Source: Metridium senile | Lineage: Eukaryota > Cnidaria > Anthozoa > Actiniaria > Metridiidae | Reading direction: 5' to 3' | Length of the DNA stretch: 64,000 nucleotides | Assembly: GCA_949775045.1 (NCBI GenBank) | Contig: OX459099.1 | Location: 20,628,144 to 20,692,143 of the forward strand | Shown: positions 19,801 to 29,798 of the stretch, piece by piece | How the letters are laid out: every line of letters begins with the position of its first letter | Position numbering within the stretch: the first letter of the stretch is position 1 | Made by a program: the position numbers and the translations under genes | Notes under the pieces: generated by a model | Seen by the model: the letters and a program-made list of their open reading frames with translations, nothing else | What the model was told of the DNA's origin: nothing | The model's database searches: none

Positions 19801-22800
19801 CATTACTATAAACCTTATACATTGTTTGATATCTTATATTTATATCTATTGTTTATTTATTAGAGCAAGCAGTACAAGAGACCATCTTATTTTCTCTGCT
19901 GACTGCAAGAGAGACAATGTGTAAGTGCACTAAAAAGAAAAGATACACAATCTGCATACATGTACACATTTAGGGAATGGTCAATGCTTAGCGTGCATAA
20001 ATCTATTTATGGATGTACGCGGATAGTTTGGAGAGCAAGAAGGTAGTCTAAGAGATGCTTTAGATGAAGTAGAGCAACTCTAGCTACCTGAAATGACGTT
20101 AAACTGGTTAGCGCTCAATCAAAGTGCGAGTTCTATCGAAATTTATTTTTTTAAATAAGTTTGACATCATCATACATTTTTCGTTCATAGCTAAAATGCC
20201 AATCAGAGCGCACTTTATAACTTATCTTTGTTATAAAGTATAGGAAATATAATGAAATTTGTAACACCGTAAAATTTCATTATATTTCCTATCATTTATA
20301 TCAAACACCGACGCAGCCTATACTAGTTTACTTGCTAGTTTCCATTTATATTTTTTACGGTGTTACAAATTTCATTCTATTACCTATCGTTTATATCAAA
20401 CACCGACGCAGCCTATACTAGTTTACTTGCTAGTTTCCATTTATATTTTTTACGGTGTTACAAATTTCATTCTATTACCTATCGTTTATATCAAACACCG
20501 ACGCAGCCTATACTAGTTTACTTGCTAGTTTCCATTTATATTTTTTACGGTGTTACAAATTTCATTCTATTACCTATCGTTTATATCAAACACCGACGCA
20601 GCCTATACTAGTTTACTTGCTAGTTTCCATTTATATTTTTTACGGTGTTACAAATTTCATTCTATTACCTATCGTTTACATCAAACACCGACGCAGCCTA
20701 TACTAGTTTACTTGCTAGTTTCCATTTATATGTTATAAAGTGTCAATACTATACAGTATACACCTATTTCTAAAAAGGTTGCCACCACCAGGCCAATTTT
20801 AAGGGGTTAAATGGAAACTAGCGAGTAAACTAGTATAGGCTGCATCGGTGTTTGATATAAATGATAGGTAATATAATGAAATTTGTAACACCATAAAAAA
20901 TGTTGACTTAACTTTACTGACGTTTCGAGCTTTAGTCCTTTGTCGGTGTAAAAAAGGAGTTAGATAAATCATGCAACTAAACACGTAGGATTTAATAGGG
21001 ATTGTCTCCTGGCATGACAGTCTGGTCTTAGATATACTACTACATGGCCCACTGTCAATTGGTGACATACGCTGTTGTGATGTCTCTACCTTCCTATTAG
21101 ATAAACTACCTACTACGTGGCCCATTGTCAATTGGTGACATACGCTGTTGTGACGTCTCTACCTTCCTATTAGATATACTACGTACTACATGGCCCATTG
21201 TCAATTGATGACATACGCTGTTGTGATGTCTCTACCTTCCTATGAAGGAAAATAAATGTACACTAATATTGATGTTTGATCAAATGTTTTTCTTTGCAGT
21301 GGACATGTTGTTGATAGTTTTGGTAGTGTATCAACCAGCCCAATGTACAGCCCTTGGGAGGTCAGTATGTTTAGTAATACATATATATACATGCAATTTA
21401 AAAAAGGTTGTGTAAGGAGCTGACTTTCGATTCAAAGTTAGTGTTGTAAGTATCCAAACAAAATGTTCAAGACTACATGTATGAATTGTTGTACAGGAAT
21501 AATATACACTGAATCAAAAAATGGCGACCATTTTGAATAACTATTGTTCTTGACTGACTACAATTACCACATTAATATTAGTTAGAGTGAAGGCATTTAA
21601 CCCGTGAAATAGAAATTGCTTGCTAAAGTTTAATAGTCAAATAGACACAAAAGAAAACAATGGAATTAGAGACTTCTAAGGTGTATTAGTCTAATATCTA
21701 TTTCACGGGTTAAATGACTTCACTCTATTTGTTTGTTAGTTTATCTATTTTTAATTAATAGTTGTTGTTGATGTCATTGCATACAGATTGAAGAAGTTGC
21801 TGAAAGAGTCAAGTTAGACCTTGCTATTGCTGCTACACAGCCACAAGTTGGTTAGTGCAATAAACTATACATAGAATACTGTCTCTATAATATAGAATTA
21901 TAAATAAAGACTGTATGATGTATACTATACATGATTATAAAATATTTGAGATGCTACACATGCTGTTTGTTCATTTGTTTGTTTGTTTGTTTGTTCATTT
22001 GTTTGTTTGTTCATTTGTTTGTTTGTTCATTTGTTTGTTTGTTCATTTGTTTGTTTGTTCATTTGGTTGTTTGTTTGCTCATTTGTTTGTTTGTTCTTTC
22101 ATTTGTTTGTTTGTTTGCTCATTCATTCATTTGTTTGTTTGTTCATTTGTTTGTTTGTTTGTTCGTTCATTTGTTTGTTTGTTCGTTCATTTGTTTGTTT
22201 GTTCATTTGTTTGTTTGTTCTTTCATTTATTTGTTTGTTTGCTCATTCATTCATTTGTTTGTTTGTTTGTTTGTTCATTTGTTTGTTTGTTCATTCGCTT
22301 ATTTGTTTGTTTGTTGATGTTTTAAGCTGTTCTTGAGGATCTTCACCGTGCTGCTTACAGAAAGAACCTTGGAAACTCCATCTACTGTCTGCCACATAGA
22401 GTTGGCAAAATAACAAGCAATCATGTAAGAATAGAACATTTTTATCTACAACTATGACAAAATCATAATTGTGTTGTTTCATCAGCATATTATAATAGAA
22501 AAAGGCCAAGCTTTCGAGCATCTTTCTTTTCGTCAGAGCAAAACAAAAATGACAAAATCGTTGTCTGAGCCAAGGTTTCAACGACTAATAAGATAATTAA
22601 CATGCATGAGAGGCTTCTCAGTCAACAATGAAGGTTCAAAAAAGAAATGTGTTATGATTTGGTGAATAACATTTTGTAATAGTTTTTTTATTTTGTCTAC
22701 AGCTACTTGATTACAGCCAACAGTTCTTTGTTGGCAGTGGTGCTGCCTTGGTTGGTGTTGGTAAGTGGAACTTTATGACTAATATTAAGCCATGGATATA

Positions 22801-25800
22801 ATCATTTGTTTTAGGATAGGTACAGTAGAATATAGCACTTGGCACTATTATGGGATCAATATGTTAAGATAATTTAAAGCAAATGTCTGACACATTCTAC
22901 TTGTTAATGTAGGTGTTGATCATCAAGAGTTTGTTAATCAAGCCAAAGGTGCTTTCTCTTCTCTGGCACAAGGTAGTGCACCATTAAAAGAGGCAGCTAA
23001 GTACTTTGCAGGTAAAATCATTATTTAATAATTACAGTGGTACCTCTATTAAGCGGTCACCCTCAGGACTTTCCAAAGTGGCCGCTTAATAGAAGTTGGC
23101 CGCTGAAAAGAGGTATAGAATAGGTATAGGAATAGATTTGGGACTTTTTATTGTAACTGCCTGATAGAGGGTGACCGCTTAATGGGTGACCGCTTAATAG
23201 AGGTACTACTGTATTGTCATTAGTTGAGTTGAGACACATTTATAAACCTGTGAAACATATTAGTCTATAATACACAGAAATGAAATACTGTATGGTGACC
23301 AATAGCTGTTATTACAGTTATATGCAAATGATTTTGAACAATGGGTTGAAGTCGAGGCTTTCGGGCGAAAACAATAGGTTTGCCCGAAAGCCTTGATTTG
23401 AATCCATTGTTTGAAATCATTTGCATATAACTGTAATAACAGCTATTTGAATAACTATTGTTCTTGACTAGCTAGACTCTCATACATTTGAAAACTCTTT
23501 TGTGTTCGGACATGAGCATCTAGCTAACCAGTCAAGACTACTTATATATTCACCATATATTCAATTATTGTGGGTTTTTTAGGTGAATCTATCAATCACA
23601 AGCCATATTCAGTTGTCCATGCTGCTGTTGTCAGTGAAGGCGCAAGGTTGGTTCAACAATACATCTATCTTTTCATCTTAAAGACCCATGGTCACCAACT
23701 GTCATGCTTTGCGTTGTTTATTTTGATTTGAGTGTTATAATTCATTCACAGTCAGTCCTATTACGAGAAAACAAATAAAACAAAATGCTAAACGATTTAG
23801 TAAGAGAGTAAATATCCACTCACATCGTAAAAGATATCAAAATTATTTGATTTGAGTGTTATAATTCATTCGCAGTCAGTCCTATTACGAGAAAACAAAT
23901 AAAACAAAATGCTAAACGATTTAGTAAGAGAGTAAATACCCACTCACATCATAAAAGATATCAAAATGATTTGATTTGAGTGTAATAATTCATTCACAGT
24001 CAGTCCTATTACGAGAAAACAAATAAAACAAAATGCTAAACGATTTAGTAAGAGAGTAAATACCCACTCACATTGTAAAAGATATCAAAATGTCTGAATG
24101 TGAGATTTTCATGGTCCACGAAATTCAGTCTTTCGTGTGGTGGATGCTGGTCAGTGACCATGGGTTTTTAAATTAGTTTGTCATTAATAATATATATAGC
24201 TGGACTGGATGTTCAGATGTCAGGAAGACAACTTTTTTGTTTGTTTAAAAACCTATTTGTTTAATTTCAGCCTTAACAGCAAGGACCTGCTAGCTTTTGG
24301 TGTACTCCAGGTAAACAAAGTTTTTCCCATTAAATAACAACAAAGTATTAGAATGGCTGTTTATTTTTTTTAGTTGCTTTCCCCTGCAAATTTAAAATGA
24401 TATGATACATCTAATTATAAAAGGCTGTGATGTTGAAAATGCAGATCATAGAAGCTGAGACAAAGAGGGGTTATGGGAAGTGGGAAATAGCATTATAATT
24501 ATGTGTATACAACTTTAGAAGTGAGTTGGTAGAGTAGGACCAGCCCACAATGAGGACTTGAGAGCATTTCAAAGTCTGCGCTATTTGTGCCACAGCCAAG
24601 GACTGGAACTAATTGCAAGGACTTTGAAATGCTGTTATGGAAGTCTAAATTGGTGGCCTTTGAGCAAATGAATATAACATGAATATTAATGTATTTTTTT
24701 GTTACCTGCAGCGTGTACTGGGAACTACACCCTACATCAAGTGGGGAAGTAACACAGCATCCTCAAGGTAACATTACACACTATGACTTATGGGTAAATT
24801 GTAGGGGCGGACGTCTTGTCTTTCACCACTGTGGTCCAAGGTAAAAGTCCTGGCTCAGACATTTATTATAACAGGGTTCATGCTACTCCTTAAACTCCTT
24901 GAAAACTCCTTAGATTTACGTTGTTAAGGGCACTTGAAAAGCCCTTGACTTTTAGAAAATCAGCAAAAACTCCTTAAAAATTCCTTAATTCCAGCTAAAT
25001 TAGGGTAAATTTTGATAAAATTTGTTCATATGACAGAAATATCATTTTATATCAAAGTTGTCGCAAAAAGTGCTTAAAAATTACTTTTTGGCCCTTGAAA
25101 ACTCCTTGAAAACTCCTTAGATTTTGTTTAATCAGCACGAACTTTGTTATACAATTTTATGTTGGTACATTTACACAGTGCCACAAGATTGTGAGACCAC
25201 TCTGACCACTTACTTACTGTAGAGTACTGTTTTTATTATGTGCTTACCATTTTGTACATTTTCTATGTTGTAGGCTTAACAAGGCTGCCAGTGAAGTTGC
25301 ACAAGGACCATTCTTTGTAAGTAATTATTTTCTTGTAAACCTATGATTGGGTATCTAGTAATGATGATGTGTAATGGTGATTATGATGATGGTGGTGGTG
25401 AAGATGGTCACAGCTAAAGGAGGGGGCATAAGTGATAAGGGCATCACTGATTATTGTTCATGTTTGTTTGTATTTCAGGCTTCATCTCTCAACATGAACT
25501 ATTCAGACAGTGGATTGTTTGGTCTTTATGTCATAGCAACACCTACAGATGTCGACAAGGTACCTTAATGGATTCACTTTCTTCCCATCTCTCCATTCTA
25601 TCCTTGCTTAACTCTCTCTGTGTACATTTGTATGTAGTCACCTGGGTTTAACCTATTCTAATGTCGGACACCAACATCTATAGTCTTTGTTAATTATTTC
25701 ATTTATTTGTTCTCGCTACAGGTCTTAAAAGCTACGTTAGGTCAGTGTGTTAAAGCATCCAAGGGGGAAATATCAGATGCTGAGATAACTAGAGCTAAGT

Positions 25801-27596
25801 AAGTAACTCCACAGTGAATTCTTATCACAACTGTGGATTTCCTCTCACATTGATTTGTTGAAAACCCTGGTAAATACCAACAAATTATCTCAATCAGAAC
25901 ATGTGATCACTGACCCTTGATTGTGTGCCTGCACAAAAAGTGTTGGTTTAGGGTGTTTAGCTATCTATATAGGTATGTACATGTACACACATTTTGACCA
26001 TGATCATTTTGATGTCAAATCGTATGCTAAATCATGGGTTATTTGTTGAATGACTTTTTGTCAAGCGAAAATACCCAGAGGAAGATTCTGGGTCTCTATA
26101 ACAGACAATTAAAAGTTGTTATGAGTAATTGTTTCCTTTGTATTTAATGTCAATTTTAAATCATGGATATGGTTTTTTCCTTCAAACTTTGTTAGGCAAA
26201 AGCTTAAGTATATGCAAATACTCGTTTAGTTCCCATGAAAACTTTGACTCCTCAGTGTGTCTCCAGACATTGGAGCTACTGAGTATAGCTTATATTAGCT
26301 GAGCTGTGGCATCAGTCATTGAAAATATGCCTGTCAACTGATAAGTATTTGTGTTTTAATCAACTAGAAACCAACTGAAAGCTAATGTGTTGATGGCCTG
26401 TGAAAGCAAAAATACAGCAATGGAAAACATTGGAGCTCAGGTAAACTATCCTTACTTACCCCTCCCTCCTCACATTAGGGAAGCTACCCACTATTACCCT
26501 CCCCTCTTCCCTAAAATGAAAACATGTTGAAAATGTTTGGAACAAGAGGTTTTATTCCCAGAGGTTTTGAATCCGGTCAAAACGTAGAGTTGTTTTGGTC
26601 TATTGAAAACATACAGGAGCTGTTCTGTAAATTGTCTTTGTGTGTGTTTGTAGGTATTATTGAAAGGTTCATATACATCAAGCCTTGACATCGTGACAGC
26701 TGTAGACTCAATATCAAAGGATGATGTATTATCGGTAAGATGACAGTGATGATGATTGATGTTAACGATGATAGGGATGATGATAACAAGGATGATGATT
26801 AAAGTTAACGGGGATGATGGTGATAACTTGATTATGATGATGATAATGATAATGGATAAGTAAGAATGATAGTGGTGAAGATGATGATGATAACAAGGAT
26901 GATGATTGATGTTAACGGGATCGATGATGATAACTTGATTATGATGATAATGGAAAGTAAGAATGATAGTGGTGAAGATGATGATGATAGCAAGGATGAT
27001 GATTGATGTTAACGGGGATGATGATGATAACTTGATTATGATGATAATGATAATGGAAAGTAAGAATGATGATGATGATGATAACAAGGATGATGCTAAT
27101 GATGGTGGTGATAACGACTATGATATTGACAATCATGGTGATGATAATAATGATGAAATAATAATAATGATAAAGTTGTTTCAATCTTACTCTTGTGATA
27201 CAATAATAAACTCAAAATATTCCTTTTCACAGTTCCGTTCAGCGAGCACGAATGATAGTTACAAGTCGAAGTTCCAGTTGCTATGCATGATAATTTATAA
27301 TTTTGCTATGTGTGGCAACTCCAACCTTGGAACTATTATTTGTGGTCACTGAACAGAACTGTGCAAAGGTCTATTACGTGATATTGCTTTATGTCTTAAA
27401 GGTGCACCAAGCTATTGCACGTGCAGATACCCATAATCCCTTTCGACTCCCACAATACAACCACATCATGCGATGTTAGATAACAGTGTTTTTACTCTGT
27501 GTTTCTCAGGTTGCTAAAAGGGTTTTCACCACCAAGCCGACAGTATCCGCAGTAGGTGATGTAACGAATGTTCCCCACATCAACGACTTACTTTAG
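16848..27596 (+). CDS. UQCRC2: Cytochrome b-c1 complex subunit 2 (complex III core 2)
   Basis: This is a structural core subunit of mitochondrial complex III, homologous to processing peptidases. Nineteen exons join in frame to 470 residues (human 453). They end at 16913, 17491, 18185, 19377, 19920, 21360, 21850, 22424, 22760, 23011, 23646, 24310, 24767, 25316, 25559, 25798, 26440, 26734 and 27596. They begin at 16848, 17399, 18036, 19313, 19864, 21300, 21787, 22327, 22703, 22913, 23583, 24271, 24712, 25274, 25479, 25722, 26368, 26654 and 27510. MLPFRRAGPSVVRALG is an arginine-rich presequence. PVSRIGLFLDAGSRYE, NYSDSGLFGLYVIATPTD and RVLGTTPYIKWGSNT are family landmarks. At the peptidase zinc-site position it reads HFLRS instead of HFLEH, so it is a non-catalytic core 2 protein rather than core 1 or MPP-beta. 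An in-frame ATG at 16785 would add 21 residues, but the chosen start fits a presequence better. The introns are packed with repeats, yet all splice sites are GT-AG. Confidence 0.96.
17541..17700. mobile_element. Partial copy of the 280-bp foldback MITE
   Basis: It starts with ATCCTCGGGAACCCAGGGG like the element at 10814 and carries the same central ACCAATGAAAATCAAGATAA block, but the right arm is missing. It lies in UQCRC2 intron 2. Confidence 0.8.
17826..17975. mobile_element. Foldback MITE in UQCRC2 intron 2
   Basis: Left CCCTTTTAATAAGTCTCGAA and right TTCGGGACTTATTAAAAGGG are inverted arms that continue as a 60-bp stem with few mismatches. Confidence 0.85.
18283..18684. mobile_element. 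TIR MITE in UQCRC2 intron 3
   Basis: Ends TACAGTCATTTGAAAAAAAC and GTTGTCG..CATTTTTTCAAATGACTGTA are inverted terminal repeats of about 25 bp around 400 bp of non-coding sequence. Confidence 0.8.
18835..19075. mobile_element. Foldback MITE in UQCRC2 intron 3
   Basis: Left AGGGAACTTTAGATTTGACA and right TGTCAAATCTAAGTTCCCT pair exactly, followed by inverted GAGTACGAGATTGAATATGA-type sequence. Total about 240 bp. Confidence 0.85.
19546..19690 (-). mobile_element. Non-LTR retroelement 3-prime tail
   Basis: On the minus strand, AAACTCTAAATAAAGTTATT runs into (ATT)n at 19550-19566. This is the same tail design as at 2001 and 48.4 kb. The upstream part is AT-rich with an (AATTAATTA)n run. No protein remnant was found. 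Confidence 0.5.
20245..20740 (+). repeat. 95-bp tandem array, about five units, in UQCRC2 intron 5
   Basis: It is the same unit as at 5509-6060 but in the opposite orientation, with TTACGGTGTTACAAATTTCA and CACCGACGCAGCCTATACTA in each 95-bp period. Units are almost identical, which indicates recent expansion or homogenisation. Confidence 0.93.
20813..20955 (-). repeat. Single 95-bp unit with hammerhead-like head module
   Basis: One unit in minus orientation is followed by a module that reads, on the minus strand, GACAAAGGACTAAAGCTCG then AAACGTCAGTAAAG. It lies about 70 bp from the inverted array at 20245-20740, so the two form a head-opposed pair. Confidence 0.85.
21037..21243. repeat. 74-bp tandem repeat, about three copies
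   Basis: Each copy contains TGGCCCATTGTCAATTGGTG, ACATACGCTGTTGTGA and CTCTACCTTCCTATTAGAT. The right end lies about 57 bp before the exon 6 acceptor of UQCRC2. Confidence 0.9.
21588..21725. mobile_element. Foldback MITE in UQCRC2 intron 6
   Basis: AGTGAAGGCATTTAACCCGT and its near complement ACGGGTTAAATGACTTCACT bound a palindromic element of about 138 bp. Confidence 0.85.
21966..22315. repeat. (TTTG)n-rich microsatellite in UQCRC2 intron 7
   Basis: About 350 bp of TTTG repeats broken regularly by TTCATTTG. It runs up to within 12 bp of the exon 8 acceptor and so supplies its T-rich tract. Confidence 0.92.
23035..23211. mobile_element. Pogo-like MITE flanked by TA
   Basis: It begins CAGTGGTACCTCTATTAAGC and ends GCTTAATAGAGGTACTACTG, with TA directly on both sides (23033-23034 and 23212-23213). 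CAGT termini with a TA target duplication fit pogo/Tc1-mariner-type cut-and-paste elements. There is no coding capacity. Confidence 0.85.
23290..23550. mobile_element. Two-hairpin composite MITE
   Basis: A palindrome with arms ACAGTTATATGCAAATGATT and CATTTGCATATAACTGTAAT and an inner GGCTTTCGGGC / GCCCGAAAGCC pair is joined to a second hairpin. The second is bounded by TTGTTCTTGACTAGCTAGAC and TAGCTAACCAGTCAAGAC. The same composite occurs in opposite orientation at 39165-39425. Confidence 0.8.
23680..24170. mobile_element. MITE with internal 121-bp minisatellite (three copies)
   Basis: AAAGACCCATGGTCACCAAC and TCAGTGACCATGGGTTTTTA are the inverted ends. Between them lie three near-identical copies of about 121 bp with CAGTCAGTCCTATTACGAGA and TGCTAAACGATTTAGTAAGA. 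A fragment of the same family is at 30885-30970. It lies in UQCRC2 intron 11. Confidence 0.85.
24868..25152. mobile_element. TIR element rich in ACTCCTTGAAAA
   Basis: ATAACAGGGTTCATGCTACT at the left is an imperfect inverse of ATCAGCACGAACTTTGTTAT at the right. Subterminal sequence repeats AAACTCCTTGAAAACTCCTT on both sides. Confidence 0.65.
26740..27180. repeat. GAT-rich minisatellite in UQCRC2 intron 18
   Basis: Tandem units of about 100 bp (GATTGATGTTAACGGGGATG, GATAACTTGATTATGATGAT, GTAAGAATGATAGTGGTGAA) have themselves grown from GAT repeats. Four to five copies, increasingly degenerate to the right. Confidence 0.88.
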
Positions 27597-28018
27597 GCTG
27601 ATTTCTCACAACAAGAGTGCGTTGCAGTAATTCTCGTGCATTTGACAGATGTTATAAGTATTGTATTCGAGATTAATTTTAATACAGGATCCGGTTTTTC
27701 GTGTTTTAATTGGATAAGAGCGATTAAAAGTTCGTTACTTTGATATGGTGCTGAGTTGTCAATTACAGTTACATTTCGACGATATCATACACCGAGTAAG
27801 GCCACCCAGATCAACCAATCACGATGAAGCATTTACACAATAGAATCTATGCAGACTTTGATTCTATATTTGATTTTCGCTTTGACTTTTCCTTCCTTCC
27901 TTTCTTATTTTTTTCAGTTGAGAATGTATGCTTGTTCTCTCTCTTTGGATATTCCTTTGGCTCTTCTTTCCTTTCTTTATGTTTCCTTCTTGCTTTGAGG
28001 GTACAAAAGTATTGTTTT

Positions 28019-28077
<59 letters not shown>

Positions 28078-29798
28078 CTCCTTTCTGTTTTTCTTTCTAT
28101 CTTTCCATACACATATATTTGTCTTCAATTCTTCATTGCTTTCCCATTTCCCAGTCTTCCTGTTTCCCTTCCTTCTATTTCTTTTTCCTCAGTATTTCTC
28201 TTCCTTCCTTCCTTTCCCATAACTGCTTCAAACGATATATTATATTTTTAGTGTATTTCGATAAACAGGAAACAGCTTAAACTTTACCATTCACAACTAC
28301 CCCGCTGTTCAGCGCCAAAAATATGCCCAAAACATTGATTTGTTTGGGTGGCCCTGGTTGATCTACCTACAATGTATAACCTTGAATTCAAATCTCCGTT
28401 CAAAGTACAAAAGTTATGTTTCATAAGCACTTCATTTGACGGAAAGGATTACTTTTTCCTCTAGAATCCCTGTGTGTAATACTACAGCGATTTTCAAAAG
28501 GTAGTCAAAGGTGGCATGTCTTTTCAGACCGTAAAGTATTGTGGGCGTACTTTCTATCGGGGAAAATAAGCAAATGATTTTATCTCAGTTCAATAAACAC
28601 CGAATAGTAACTCTCGCCTTCGCTAACAACACATTTGAAAAAGGTGTATCGAACGACGCGAATAATGTTGAATTCCCACTGTTTTTCCTTGATAATGAGC
28701 ACTATGGAATATTCTAGTATCGATATACTTTACTATTGTTCCATATACCAAGCATCCCAAGGATATCTTGGATAATACACACACCATGATACCTAAAGAC
28801 GTGACTAAGTTTTGTATTCATAGATTTGAACTGCAGAATGTATCCCGGCAATCATACCTTTCAACAAAGCGTTTATTAGCTATTTTTACAACGGAGACCT
28901 GTTGGCCTCGTATCGATGACGAGGGCATGGCGATACATTGTCAGTAGTCGGTCAAGGTTCTGGGAAACTCAGTAGTAATCTATTCTTGTTTATCGCTTAA
29001 ATTTAGAGTGTGAAAGCTATAGGATACGTGAAAATAAAAACTGAAAATGATCTGAGATCGAAACAGGTAAAGTTTTATTTTCGAAAGACTTTAAAATGTT
29101 TTTATATATTATTTAATTTAGGCTAATCTTAAATCTTACTCTAAACTAACCGTTCCGATCATTAGCATCATAAGATACTTTTTGCACGAAAGTCAATGTT
29201 GTGTTTTGTGCTATTTTATTCCAACTATTTCGCATAAAACATACTTTTTCGCCTGCTTGTTAGCAAAAATATTTTTACTACAATTGTTTCCCGAACAATG
29301 ACGCAGCTCACACCAATTTCACCACCAGAAATGCGTTTTTAATCCATTTCCTTTTGAAACAATCATCGACGCAGCCTTTGACAATAGTTTAAGTACCAAT
29401 TATCGTATATTTTACAACTATTTTTACCATTTTAACCTCTGGCTATCGATATATCATCACTAGTACTATTCAACCGAACCGAGGTAAATGAAAGTCTATA
29501 ATGCTGTTTTTGCTCTACTTTGTGGAAATATTATTTGTTTTTGTTGGCTATTTTTACTATCAGATTGACACTTAAAGCAACTTACATAACGCTATCACGC
29601 TCTTGATCAAGTCAACCTCTACTCATCTCTAAACACTGGAATAAGATAACCCAGGTCACTCGAGCCCCCACGTCATTTTCCAGTTGGCCCTTGTCCAACA
29701 AACATCTCGTGCGCAAAGCTCTGCTCGTTTGAATTGCAAATTGCTAACACTTTGAGCAGAAATTGAACCAATTTGGAACACGTTTGCTGCAGAATAAA
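27597..29798. other. Intergenic between UQCRC2 and gene A, no gene seen
   Basis: It contains the UQCRC2 3-prime untranslated region, a (CTTT)n microsatellite at 28017-28080 within pyrimidine-rich sequence, and degenerate pieces related to the 70-bp repeat (GACGCAGCC with AAACAATCATC, near 29300-29400). No supported gene or RNA was found. The promoter of gene A should lie near the right end. Confidence 0.6.

Noticed and set aside
21915..22336. Plus-strand frames of 117-136 codons rich in Cys-Leu-Phe-Val
   Set aside because: They are translations of the (TTTG)n/TTCA microsatellite inside UQCRC2 intron 7.
27798..28365. GGCCACCC-AGATCAACC blocks on both sides of 28 kb as inverted ends of an element
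   Set aside because: The two words occur in swapped order, so they do not form a proper inverted repeat.
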